A stretch of DNA of 64,000 nucleotides. Source: Candidatus Melainabacteria bacterium. Its GTDB lineage: Bacteria; Cyanobacteriota; Vampirovibrionia; Obscuribacterales; Obscuribacteraceae. The position numbers were made by a program, and so were the translations under genes. Location: positions 310,001-374,000 of the forward strand of contig JAFKGK010000004.1 of assembly GCA_017307165.1 (NCBI GenBank), written 5' to 3'. Shown piece after piece: positions 32,641-41,630 of this stretch. Below the pieces are notes generated by a model. It made no database searches. It was not told the origin of the DNA and was given only the letters and a program-made list of their open reading frames with translations. Within the stretch, counting starts at the first letter, position 1, and each line of letters begins with the position of its first letter.

Positions 32641-33759
32641 CTATTTTCCTCTAGTCTTGCCAAACAAAAACGATAGGGCATTATCGACGAGCATGGCATC
32701 CAGTATGTCCACGCCATCTACATTATTGCCAGCGCTTTTAACGCTCTCGATGAGCTTGCCGGGTCGATCTTCGCCGAGCGGGAAAGGATAATCAGTCCCC
32801 AAAGCTATCTTATCGAAGCCAAATTGTTTGACAATAAACGATAGCGCGTCAATATCGTGAACGAGCGAATCGACCCAAAAACGACCGATATAGTCACGTG
32901 GTCCTCGTGAGATGTGCTTGCCGCAGAGATCAGGACGGGCCTCATAGCCATGGTGGATACGTCCCAAAGTAAAGGGAAATGATCCGCCACCATGGGCGAA
33001 GGCAACTCTGAGTTTGGGAAATTTGTCGAAGATGCCGCCAAAAATCATGGAGCAGATAGCAAGCGAGCCTTCGGCTGGCATGCCGACGAGCCAGGGGAGG
33101 AAAAAGTCAGCCATGCGCTCCTGGCCCATCATGTCCCAGGGGTGGACAAAAAGGCAGGCGCCCAGGCTCTGGCACTCTGCATAAAAGGGATAAAAATCTT
33201 TGTGATCCAGATTTTTTTCCTGAATGTGAGAGCCTATCTGTACGCCGGCAAGGCCCAGCTCGAGCACACAGCGGCGCAGCTCTTGCACGGCCAGATCCGG
33301 ATCTTGCATGGGCACCGTTCCCAGGCCGACAAAGCGATCAGGGCGGGCATTGGCAATCCCGGCGATGTGATCGTTGAGGAGGCGACTCAGGTGCAGGCAG
33401 TCCTGGGGCTTGGCCCAGTAGCTAAACATGACCGGCACGGTGGACAGCACTTGTATCGTGACATCGTGGGCATCCATCTCGCGCGTGCGAGTGTCTGGCG
33501 ACCAGCAATTGTCCTGGATCTCACGAAAAAACTTGCCAGTGTCCAGCATCATGCGGGCGCAGCAAGGTTTATGGTGGTCGAGCTGGATAAAGCCGCCATA
33601 GCCAAACTGGGACTTGAGATCGGGGATGTGCTCAGGCAGGATATGGGTATGGATGTCTATGCGTGGACGTTTGCCGCTAGCCTGGGCGGCAGCCAAGCTA
33701 TCCAGTATCGCCTGCGGTATCACGTCTTGGGCTCCGGCTTGAGCTGTCGAGTGCCGCAT
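32641..33759 (-). CDS. 2-amino-3-carboxymuconate-6-semialdehyde decarboxylase
   Basis: 372 residues, an amidohydrolase-fold zinc decarboxylase (ACMSD). Metal ligands are in '[11 protein letters not shown]', '[14 protein letters not shown]' and '[11 protein letters not shown]'. '[16 protein letters not shown]' is characteristic of ACMSD. It steers aminocarboxymuconate semialdehyde away from quinolinate (NAD synthesis) towards picolinate or full oxidation. The start lies 40 bases inside the end of the HAO gene, an unusually long overlap; the N-terminus to '[10 protein letters not shown]' is about 34 residues longer than in many homologs, so the true start could be later. Confidence 0.93.
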   Translation of the reverse strand: MRHSTAQAGAQDVIPQAILDSLAAAQASGKRPRIDIHTHILPEHIPDLKSQFGYGGFIQLDHHKPCCARMMLDTGKFFREIQDNCWSPDTRTREMDAHDVTIQVLSTVPVMFSYWAKPQDCLHLSRLLNDHIAGIANARPDRFVGLGTVPMQDPDLAVQELRRCVLELGLAGVQIGSHIQEKNLDHKDFYPFYAECQSLGACLFVHPWDMMGQERMADFFLPWLVGMPAEGSLAICSMIFGGIFDKFPKLRVAFAHGGGSFPFTLGRIHHGYEARPDLCGKHISRGPRDYIGRFWVDSLVHDIDALSFIVKQFGFDKIALGTDYPFPLGEDRPGKLIESVKSAGNNVDGVDILDAMLVDNALSFLFGKTRGK

Positions 33760-34244
33760 GCCTTGCAGGTGCTGTTGTCGGCGCTATTGTAAAAGCGCTC
33801 AAAAATGGGGGGAAATTGCTTTACTATGTCGGTAAGCGTAAAGTGCTCTTCGTAGAGTTTTTCATTACAGTTTTCGCAAAACCATATAAAGCCGTCTTGC
33901 TCACCCTCGATGCGCTTGCGCTCGACCACGAGACCAACGGTGCCAGCAGGCCTGCGAGGAGAATGAGGCACATTTGGTGGCAAAAGAAAGATCTCGCCGG
34001 CCTTGATCGGTATTTCCTGAATGCGGCCCTCATCAAAAACTTTCAGGATGATGTCGCCTTCGATTTGATGAAAAAACTCCTCGCCCGAGTTGACGTGATA
34101 GTCGGTGCGACTATTGGGACCACCGACGACCATGACGATAAATTCACGATCTTCCCAGATCAGCTTATTGCCGACTGGCGGCTTGAGCAGATGTCGATTG
34201 GCATCGATCCACCCCTGAAAATTGATCGGACTAAGACGCGACAT
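33720..34244 (-). CDS. nbaC: 3-hydroxyanthranilate 3,4-dioxygenase
   Basis: 174 residues with a cupin fold. It opens 3-hydroxyanthranilate to aminocarboxymuconate semialdehyde with iron. Motifs: '[20 protein letters not shown]' (His and Glu iron ligands), '[18 protein letters not shown]' (His ligand) and the bacterial C-terminal rubredoxin-like metal site 'CENC' with 'CKACG'. I start it at the ATG at 34242-34244 (AGAGGG upstream), which drops 20 unneeded residues. It is the first gene of the kynurenine operon. Confidence 0.94.
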   Translation of the reverse strand: MSRLSPINFQGWIDANRHLLKPPVGNKLIWEDREFIVMVVGGPNSRTDYHVNSGEEFFHQIEGDIILKVFDEGRIQEIPIKAGEIFLLPPNVPHSPRRPAGTVGLVVERKRIEGEQDGFIWFCENCNEKLYEEHFTLTDIVKQFPPIFERFYNSADNSTCKACGTRQLKPEPKT

Positions 34245-34281
34245 GCTCGGCCCTCTTGCAGGATCCAGACTTTTGGGGCTT

Positions 34282-34315
34282 AGTTTAGCAAAATTGCCGG
34301 TCAAAGCGCTAAACT
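34282..34315. promoter_or_regulatory. Inverted repeat between the kynurenine operon and the divergent gene
   Basis: AGTTTAGC at 34282-34289 and GCTAAACT at 34308-34315 form a perfect 8 bp inverted repeat with an 18-base gap. It fills the spacer between the HAO gene (start 34244) and the plus-strand gene at 34322. A minus-strand TTGACC lies inside the gap, so a regulator binding here could control the kynurenine promoter. No regulator gene is adjacent. Confidence 0.45.
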
Positions 34316-34321
34316 GGACTT

Positions 34322-35422
34322 ATGTATTATGTTGTCATCGTTTTTGCCCTGGTCATTGCTGCCATAATCGTGGCTAAAAAGCCCCAAAGGCCCGACAGTT
34401 ACATCGAGGCCATTGGCCAATATGGGATAGTGACTCTGGCAGCATCCATACTCTTGCCGCGCCAAAGACTTTTTGGCGTGATCGATTATCTTTGCCAGGC
34501 GCTCTTTTTTGGCGGTCCTATACTTTTTACCATCCTGGTATATTACGCGCGCCCCCACCTCAAAGCCTTTACAGCAATATTCGCAGCTGCGGTAGTGACA
34601 CTGCTGGTGGTAGCAATCGATGCTTTTTACATCGAGCCGCATTGGCTTGCTATCAGGCATGAGACTCTGCCTACGTCCAAAATCCCGCCAGGCAGCAGAT
34701 TTAGAGTGGTCGTCCTGACCGACATACAGACTGACGAGCCAGGTGATTATGAAAGACGCGTATTTGCCGAGGCAAATGCTCAAAAACCAGATCTGATCTT
34801 GTTTCCAGGAGATTATATCCAGGCTTACCACGACAAGTATCCTGCAAAAGCAAAGATACTGAACAAAATCATCTCAGACGCAAATATTGCAGACGCTAAG
34901 CTCAACCCAAATTTTAAGGGGGCCTACGCAGTAGGTGGAGATGTGGACGAACCAGAACCAACCTGGCCGCAGGCCATCTTTGCAGGTACTCCAGTCAAAA
35001 CCATGTCCTCGAGCCAGACGATCGATCTTGCCAAACCGGATATCACCTTGACCGGTTTGACCCTTGACGACAGCAGGTTTAGACGTTACAAGATTCCAAA
35101 GTCTGATAAATTTCATATTGCCTTTGGTCATGCGCCGGACTTTAGCCTCGAAGACCCGCCAGCCGATCTTTTAATCGCGGGTCATACCCATGGCGGTCAG
35201 GTGCAGCTTCCCTTCTTTGGGCCTATCCTTACCCTCAGCCAGGTCGAGCGCATGGCTTGCGGAGGCTGTTTTGTAAAAAACCCGACCGGCAAGTCAGACT
35301 CGACTCTCTTGATTTCTCGAGGTATCGGTCTGGAACGACTGGATGCCCCCAGGCTGAGATTTTTTTGCCGACCAGAAATGGTTGTTGTCGACATTGTGGG
35401 TATATCTCTCAAGACTCCTTGA
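34322..35422 (+). CDS. Membrane-anchored metallophosphoesterase-like protein, atypical motifs
   Basis: 366 residues. Four hydrophobic helices (about 3-18, 33-46, 60-76, 82-100) anchor a YaeI/YkuE-like calcineurin phosphoesterase domain. 'VVVLTDIQTDE' replaces the usual DxH with DIQ (about 133), 'LILFPGDYIQ' keeps GD, and the GNHD block reads 'VGGDVDEP' (about 205). 'FGHAPD' and 'LIAGHTHGGQVQLP' (about 288) are intact. Two of the five metal-ligand blocks are therefore altered, so activity or metal preference may differ. The gene is divergent from the kynurenine operon and 11 bases upstream of the DUF4388 gene. Confidence 0.82.
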   Translation: MYYVVIVFALVIAAIIVAKKPQRPDSYIEAIGQYGIVTLAASILLPRQRLFGVIDYLCQALFFGGPILFTILVYYARPHLKAFTAIFAAAVVTLLVVAIDAFYIEPHWLAIRHETLPTSKIPPGSRFRVVVLTDIQTDEPGDYERRVFAEANAQKPDLILFPGDYIQAYHDKYPAKAKILNKIISDANIADAKLNPNFKGAYAVGGDVDEPEPTWPQAIFAGTPVKTMSSSQTIDLAKPDITLTGLTLDDSRFRRYKIPKSDKFHIAFGHAPDFSLEDPPADLLIAGHTHGGQVQLPFFGPILTLSQVERMACGGCFVKNPTGKSDSTLLISRGIGLERLDAPRLRFFCRPEMVVVDIVGISLKTP

Positions 35423-35433
35423 GAGATATTTGA

Positions 35434-37851
35434 GTGAAACTGCTCGAAGAATTTGATCGCGTCAAGCAAAACCTCAAAGATGATCGTCTGCATGAGGCAT
35501 ACCAGGCAGCTGCGACTTTTATTGATGCGCAGATAGATGGCCCCAGATTGGCCAAGCTAAATACAGATGTGCTCATGGTGATGAGTACATTGATCAAGAC
35601 CCTTTCTCTCAGCGGCAACATCAGGATGTCAGACGATATCCTGAGTCGCTGCCTCAGCCAGATCGATCCCAAAGACGATCATTTGTTTCTCGGTTTGGCC
35701 GATGAGCTTGTCCACCAGGCACAATTTAATGCTATTGCCACGCGCGACAACGAAAATCTGTACGACAAGCTCATAGATCAAGCCCTCCGTATCAGAGAGT
35801 CTTTGATCGGACCGGATGCAGGCGGAGCCGAAATGATCATCGAAGCTCTCATGAATAATCTACAAAGAGCCAGGACCAATGCTAATGCTGGATTGTCGGC
35901 CAAGGCTGCGACGCGCCTGGCGCGCTGTCGATATTTGATGGACCACCTCAACAAAGTCGTGCTCGAGATCAAGCGTCCTAGCTATTTGCTTCTAGCCAAG
36001 GTAAATACTCTCCGTTGTTTTTTCGATCAATCATCCGGACAAAAAGACAAAGCAAAACAAGCCTTTGTCGAGGCACTATCCAACTATCAAAAAATGGCTG
36101 CCCATGGTTCACTCGAAAAGACCGACGTCTATGAGATGTTTGTGGAGCAGGCTCAGCTATTTAACCTAGATCCACAACAAAAATCCGCTCTCGAAAAGAT
36201 CCAGGGTGCTCGCCTGACACGCAAGCACGAAGCCACAGTGCATCAAATCAAGGCGTTTCCGACTATAGATCAGATCCAGGAGTTGATGCATCGAGCTCGC
36301 GCAAAAAAAGGCAAGACTTATTATTTGACCTCTATGGGTTTTATTGGCTCGCAAAACCTCATGGTGGGTATCACGGCCGACAAAATCACAGGCGACCTGA
36401 CTATCAAGATCGATCAGACTGAGATCAGCACTGATGATGCGGCCTATGTCTTAAGACATATCAAGGATCTATGGAAATCAATGCAAAGCAAGCCCAAAGC
36501 CGTGGTGCTCAAGGCTGATATGCATGCCAGCCATTTCAACACTCATGATTCGAGTCCAGCATTGCAGCAGCAGCCATCAGGCAAGCCTGACGACTTTGAT
36601 TTTAGGCAACCGGTCGGCTTTAAAGACCTGCTCGGACAAGAAGACGCAGATAGCTACTCGCGCAAGCTCAATTATGCAGAGGCCCAGGCAGGGTTTGAAG
36701 GCAATCTCAAGTCATTGCCAGCCTTTGGCCTGTTGCAAACGATATCCCTCAACGAAAACACGGGCGTGCTCGAGATCTCTACTTCAAAGGGACCTCTATG
36801 CGTATTTTTTGATAAGGGTCGTCCCGTCCACGCCTCCTCAGGCAGCGCAAGCGGGATCGATGCTCTATACGAGTTTGTCTTGCAAGAAGAAGGTTTTTTT
36901 AGATTTAACCCTGGTGTACAAGCCCCGCTGCAAACTCTCAAACTCAGCGTCGCAGGGTTTATGCTCGAAGCGGCCTCCCTCTATGACGAGATGAAATATC
37001 TGCGCTCTCTCGGCATGACAATGTATAGCGGCGTGTTTGCCCGAGAGTCTTTTGCAGATCGTGACTCGATGCAAAAGACTCTCATGCAAAGGCATGTAGA
37101 GTGCGATGAAGCCATACTCGAGCTCTACTCAGCAATCGAGGAACGTCCCATACTCATGGAGGCGATCGAGGAGTCTGGCTTGAGCCTGGCGCAATGGGCG
37201 CACGCATTATATCAACTCGTCCAATCAGGCATTGTGGCGATCTCCAACGAAGGCTTTGAATCCGACATATTTTCTCAGCGCATAGCAAACTCCTGGACTT
37301 ACGATAAAAAGAAAGTCGAAAAACTAACGAATACTCTTATTGATACGCGCACCCTGGCATATAAGTTCGAATTTTTTGTCTTTTTACTGGAAAAAGAAAT
37401 CGAACGCGCGCGCACTCATATGTTTCCACTATCGATCGCGATATTTGAGATACGCAAGATCGACAAGGCATTTAGCCAGTTGTCCAGCGAGGACAAAGAG
37501 CAAGTCATGTCCGTGCTCGCCGAGCTCACCGACGCCAAGCGTCAGATGGACTGGCTGTGCGTCTTTGAAGAAGAGCAATTTGCTCTGATCATGCCGGGCC
37601 TTGATACCAATCTCGCCACTATGTTTGTGCGCAATTTTTTGGCGATCCTGTCTCGAGCACTGGGCCGCCTCAAAGATGCGACCAATACCTGGGATTATAG
37701 TTTTGGTATCGCGAGCGTACCGCAAGACACTATTCAATGGCAAAAAATGGTCGGCATGGCGCTCGAGGCACAGCGCGAAGCGCGCATCAAACGCATTGGC
37801 CTCTTATCGCACCAAGAGATGCAAGAAGCCGAAAAATCAGATCAAAAATAA
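35434..37851 (+). CDS. DUF4388 protein with degenerate GGDEF domain
   Basis: 805 residues from a GTG start. Residues 1-290 are helical, TPR-like and unassigned. At about 425-530 there is a DUF4388 (PatA N-terminal-like) domain: 'FEGNLKSLPAFGLLQTISL', 'GPLCVFFDKGRPVHA', 'LYEFVLQEEGFFRF'. The C-terminal 150 residues have GGDEF topology ('FPLSIAIFEIRKIDKAFSQL') but carry 'FEEEQFALIMPG' in place of RGG(D/E)EF, so cyclase activity is unlikely. DUF4388 occurs in gliding and pilus-related regulators. It follows the phosphoesterase gene by 11 bases and is convergent with the kinase gene. Confidence 0.82.
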   Translation: MKLLEEFDRVKQNLKDDRLHEAYQAAATFIDAQIDGPRLAKLNTDVLMVMSTLIKTLSLSGNIRMSDDILSRCLSQIDPKDDHLFLGLADELVHQAQFNAIATRDNENLYDKLIDQALRIRESLIGPDAGGAEMIIEALMNNLQRARTNANAGLSAKAATRLARCRYLMDHLNKVVLEIKRPSYLLLAKVNTLRCFFDQSSGQKDKAKQAFVEALSNYQKMAAHGSLEKTDVYEMFVEQAQLFNLDPQQKSALEKIQGARLTRKHEATVHQIKAFPTIDQIQELMHRARAKKGKTYYLTSMGFIGSQNLMVGITADKITGDLTIKIDQTEISTDDAAYVLRHIKDLWKSMQSKPKAVVLKADMHASHFNTHDSSPALQQQPSGKPDDFDFRQPVGFKDLLGQEDADSYSRKLNYAEAQAGFEGNLKSLPAFGLLQTISLNENTGVLEISTSKGPLCVFFDKGRPVHASSGSASGIDALYEFVLQEEGFFRFNPGVQAPLQTLKLSVAGFMLEAASLYDEMKYLRSLGMTMYSGVFARESFADRDSMQKTLMQRHVECDEAILELYSAIEERPILMEAIEESGLSLAQWAHALYQLVQSGIVAISNEGFESDIFSQRIANSWTYDKKKVEKLTNTLIDTRTLAYKFEFFVFLLEKEIERARTHMFPLSIAIFEIRKIDKAFSQLSSEDKEQVMSVLAELTDAKRQMDWLCVFEEEQFALIMPGLDTNLATMFVRNFLAILSRALGRLKDATNTWDYSFGIASVPQDTIQWQKMVGMALEAQREARIKRIGLLSHQEMQEAEKSDQK

Positions 37852-37856
37852 TCTAC

Positions 37857-40025
37857 CTAATGCTTTTCGTATTCGCGCCCGCTCTTCATGCGGGTTACGA
37901 GCTCTTGATACCTTTGTCTGGTAGCAGCGAGGCGAGGACTGGACGGGTCTAGGGATCGTTTTTCGATCTCGATAGCCTTGCTCAAGCAGCTCATAGCATC
38001 GCCTAGCTTGCCGCGCTGAGCATAGACGGCTGCCAGGCACTCATAACTGTCGGCAAGCGAAGGATTGTTGGACTGCAAGACCTTTTCACGGATCTTTAAG
38101 GCACGCTTGTAGAGGTCTTCGGCTGTGGCTAGATTGCCTACAAGTTGGTAGGCCTGGCCGAGGTCATTGAGAGCAGTGGCGGTATCAGACGAGTTGGCGC
38201 CCTTGGCCGCCTGGATGATACGCAGGGCCGAAGTCAGCTCCACAACAGCCTTTTGATACTCTTGTTTGCGCATGTAGAGGTCGGCGAGACCGGCCAGCGA
38301 ATCAGCCTCGTCCACGGGGTCGTAGGTGGACTCTTTGCGCAATCGATAGGACTCGCGCAGGAGTGGCTCCGCTTTGCCAAAATCATGCAGGGCCGAATAC
38401 GTGCGTCCGAGAGTAGCTTGAATACTGGCTTTATCTAAAGCCGATGCTGACTTGTCTTTGCTGATGATGGCCAGGGCATTTTCGAGACTCTCCTGAGCGT
38501 CTTTGTAGTCTCCATCAGCGTATTGCACTAGACCCAATATATAGCGCGACTTGCTGCTCTGGGGCAAACGATTGAGGGCTTCAATGCGTAAGGCGGCGCG
38601 GGCTTCTTTTTCAGCTTCTGGGAAAAGACCTGCATTGTAGGATTTTAGTGCTTTGTTTTGATATTTGGACAGCATGTCCGGACCCTGCGTAAAGGACAGG
38701 GACGCGACACCAAGGATGATACCGATGCCGATCACAGACAGCGTGCCGACAAAGATTTTTTTGTTTTTGGCGGAAAGATTTTTAAAATTGAGCGGCAGCC
38801 CAATAGATTTAGTATGAGGTGAAGGCGCACTTGCCGGCGTAGTAATACCAGCTTGCTCCTTGCCTGATACAATCGTGCTGCCCGGTATCTCGGTTTTATC
38901 GAGAGCCGGGGTTTCGTTTACCTTGAGAGTGGCTTCTGCTTGATCTTGAGCCGCACGAGCGACGACTTCGGCAGCCTGCTCGGCTGTCACTGCCGAAACC
39001 ATAGTCGTGCTGGCGAGTCCCACTGGAGAGCACGAAAGCCCATCCAGGGCGACCCGGAGTTCTTGCATCGTCTGAAAACGATCTTCTGGAGATTTGGCGA
39101 GGCATTTAAATACCACTGCTTCAAAGTCTTGCGGTATCTCCAGCTCTGGACAGATGACAGAAAAGGGTTGTGGCATCTCGTTTACATGCTTGAACAAGAA
39201 CTCGATCAAATCGCTGCCATTGATGGGATTGATGCCTGAGAGACAACGATACATGACACAGCCGAGCGAATAAATATCGGACCGGCCATCAACCGGCAAG
39301 GCGCGGCATTGCTCGGGACTCATATAGGGCGGGCTGCCAAACACCTCGCCCGTGCGAGTGAGGTTTTCTTGTTCGCCTTCGAGAGGCTGTAGCATCTTGG
39401 CGATGCCAAAGTCGAGTATCTTGACGAAATCAGGATCGCCGTCGAGTTCTACGAGGTGCACATTGCTGGGCTTAAGATCGCGGTGCACGACTCCGTGGTC
39501 GTGCGCGTGTCCGAGGCCAGATGCAATCTGGCGAAAAATGTGTACCGCCCTTATAGGCGCAAGCGACTTTTGTTCTTGCAAGAGGTTTTCGAGACTGCGT
39601 CCTTGCAGAAAGGCCATGACCAGATAGGGCATGCCGTCTTCGGTCAAGCCAAAATCGTGCACAGTGAGGATATTGGGATGGTTGAGTGCGCTGGCCAGCT
39701 CGGCTTCTTTTTGAAAGCGTTTGAGTGCTGCAGCACCGGATACCAGGTTGGCGTGCATCATCTTTACGGCGACTGTGCGCTTCATTAGTCGATGACGGGC
39801 CTTGTAGACCTGACCCATAGCTCCGTCGCCGACCAATTCCTGAATCTCGTAACGATCGCCGAGCACGGTGCCAACCAGACCTGTGCCGCCTTTGATGGTA
39901 GTCAGAGGGGTACTGTCATTTGGGCAAATGGTGATCTCGCCGTCAAATTCTTGACCACAGGCTACGCATACCTTTTTGACAAGGCCGCCGGTATTGCTGG
40001 TGCTGTCTTCTAGAGAACCTGACAT
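37857..40025 (-). CDS. Membrane Ser/Thr protein kinase with C-terminal TPRs
   Basis: 722 residues. A short zinc-ribbon-like start ('CVACGQEF' with 'CPND', residues about 20-40) is followed by a complete PknB-type kinase domain (about 57-325). Motifs: 'VGDGAMGQVYKA', Lys in 'VAVKMM' (about 86), 'HRDLKPSNV' (about 182), 'DFGIAK' (about 204), 'GSPPYMSPEQC'. One membrane helix lies near 420-440. After it come about six kinesin-light-chain-like TPRs, predicted outside. The ATG at 40025 replaces a longer frame. It should phosphorylate cytoplasmic targets in response to a partner bound by the TPRs. It is divergent from the DUF2252 gene. Confidence 0.92.
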   Translation of the reverse strand: MSGSLEDSTSNTGGLVKKVCVACGQEFDGEITICPNDSTPLTTIKGGTGLVGTVLGDRYEIQELVGDGAMGQVYKARHRLMKRTVAVKMMHANLVSGAAALKRFQKEAELASALNHPNILTVHDFGLTEDGMPYLVMAFLQGRSLENLLQEQKSLAPIRAVHIFRQIASGLGHAHDHGVVHRDLKPSNVHLVELDGDPDFVKILDFGIAKMLQPLEGEQENLTRTGEVFGSPPYMSPEQCRALPVDGRSDIYSLGCVMYRCLSGINPINGSDLIEFLFKHVNEMPQPFSVICPELEIPQDFEAVVFKCLAKSPEDRFQTMQELRVALDGLSCSPVGLASTTMVSAVTAEQAAEVVARAAQDQAEATLKVNETPALDKTEIPGSTIVSGKEQAGITTPASAPSPHTKSIGLPLNFKNLSAKNKKIFVGTLSVIGIGIILGVASLSFTQGPDMLSKYQNKALKSYNAGLFPEAEKEARAALRIEALNRLPQSSKSRYILGLVQYADGDYKDAQESLENALAIISKDKSASALDKASIQATLGRTYSALHDFGKAEPLLRESYRLRKESTYDPVDEADSLAGLADLYMRKQEYQKAVVELTSALRIIQAAKGANSSDTATALNDLGQAYQLVGNLATAEDLYKRALKIREKVLQSNNPSLADSYECLAAVYAQRGKLGDAMSCLSKAIEIEKRSLDPSSPRLAATRQRYQELVTRMKSGREYEKH

Positions 40026-40193
40026 GCCGCAAATTATAACTGCTTGGCCTCCTCTCCACCCCATCACCAAGATCCCTTGTAAAACTTAGGGGATATTTGG
40101 ACTCCAAGAGCCTGCATAATGTCCCAAAGAGGGGAATATGTAAGTGAAGGACCTTAAGTAGCGGCGGCGATTATTGATACCGGAGGGTAAAAA

Positions 40194-41621
40194 TTGACTT
40201 CTAGCGACAACCCAGGCAAAAAGCCGACCGGTGGAGAAACCGCTGCCCTCCATGACAACACCATCTCCCCAAGGGATGATCGTCGCGATCGCGGACGCAT
40301 CTTGAGAGAAGCCATCCCCCACGAGCTGCACGCGCGCTTTGAAGTAGCCGAAGGCCGTCCGGACCCAGTCAGCCTGGTTGAGGCAGGCAATGTCGGACGT
40401 ATACAAGAGTTGGTGCCGCTCAGGCATGGCCGTATGCTGGTCTCGCCCTTTACGTTTTTTAGAGGCACGGCCCAATTGATGGCATACGACCTCGCTGCAG
40501 GCATCAATACCAAGATCAACGTGCAAACATGCGGCGATGCTCACCTCCTCAATTTTGGTGCATTTGCCACACCAGAACGCAATATCGTTTTTGATATCAA
40601 TGATTTTGACGAGACCCTACCAGCGCCGTGGGAGTGGGACCTCAAGCGACTCGCAGCGTCCTTTGTGCTCGCGGGCCGCGATAATGGAGTGAAAGATAAA
40701 CATAATCGGCAGGCAGCAGTGACCCTGACCAGGGCTTATCGCCACAAAATGGCCGAATACTCCAAGATGGCTATACTCGATATCTGGTATGACAGATTTG
40801 ACTGGAGCAAGGTAGCAGAAGCCACTTCCGACCCCGAATTGCAAAAACGCCTCAAGGATCGCACCCAGAAAGCAATCAAACGCACGATCAAATCCTATTA
40901 TTTTCCCAAGATGACCGAAACCAGCGGTGGTGGCATTATGATAAAAGACACGCCGCCGACCATCTATCACCTCAAGGGCGATGAGCATTCTGATTTTAAA
41001 GAGATGACCGCCAAGGCGCTGGATCATTACAAAGAGACCCTCCAGGAAGACAAGCGTAGACTGATAGACAGATATCGTTTGGCCGATGTGGCTATCAAAG
41101 TAGTAGGCATCGGCAGCGTTGGCACCACATGCGGTATCGCGCTCATGCTTGCTCCCGACTCCGAACCCTTGATCCTGCAACTCAAACAAGCAAAAGAGTC
41201 AGTCCTCGAGGCCTTTGCGGGCCGTAGCGAGTTCCCTAATCATGGTCAACGCGTAGTCAACGGCCAACGGCGCATACAGTCAGCCTCCGATATCTTTTTG
41301 GGCTGGACCGAAATGGAAGACGGCAAGCACTACTACATCAGACAACTACGTGACACCAAGGTCAAACTAGAGCCTCATTTATGGGATGGACACAGACTCT
41401 CTGAGATTGCTGAGGTTATGGGAGCAGTCCTGGCACGTGCTCACGCTCGATCGGGCGACGCAACCGTCTTGAGCGGCTATCTCGGCGAAGGCGACACCTT
41501 TGACGAAGCAATTGGTGACTACGCCATGGCCTATGCAGATCAAGCCGAAAAAGATTACGAGCTCTTTGCCAATGCTGTAAAAATGGGCCGCCTGGAAGCC
41601 ATGATCGAACAGGACGATTAG
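40194..41621 (+). CDS. DUF2252 family protein
   Basis: 475 residues from a TTG start, preceded at 5-6 bases by GGAGGG, the strongest ribosome binding site in this part of the window. Family motifs: 'RHGRMLVSPFTFFRGTA', 'TCGDAHLLNFGAFATPERN', 'VFDINDFDETLPAPWEWDLK', 'VGIGSVGTTCG'. The order GDxHxxN, then DxNDFDE and WDLxRL, resembles the catalytic part of aminoglycoside-kinase-like folds, which suggests a kinase-like ATP-using enzyme; this is inference. No function is established. It is transcribed alone, divergent from the Ser/Thr kinase. Confidence 0.9.
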   Translation: MTSSDNPGKKPTGGETAALHDNTISPRDDRRDRGRILREAIPHELHARFEVAEGRPDPVSLVEAGNVGRIQELVPLRHGRMLVSPFTFFRGTAQLMAYDLAAGINTKINVQTCGDAHLLNFGAFATPERNIVFDINDFDETLPAPWEWDLKRLAASFVLAGRDNGVKDKHNRQAAVTLTRAYRHKMAEYSKMAILDIWYDRFDWSKVAEATSDPELQKRLKDRTQKAIKRTIKSYYFPKMTETSGGGIMIKDTPPTIYHLKGDEHSDFKEMTAKALDHYKETLQEDKRRLIDRYRLADVAIKVVGIGSVGTTCGIALMLAPDSEPLILQLKQAKESVLEAFAGRSEFPNHGQRVVNGQRRIQSASDIFLGWTEMEDGKHYYIRQLRDTKVKLEPHLWDGHRLSEIAEVMGAVLARAHARSGDATVLSGYLGEGDTFDEAIGDYAMAYADQAEKDYELFANAVKMGRLEAMIEQDD

Positions 41622-41630
41622 GCCGAGGCA

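Noticed and set aside
32992..33792. A 266-codon plus-strand frame opposite ACMSD
   Set aside because: ACMSD on the minus strand has all metal-binding motifs; the opposite frame has none.
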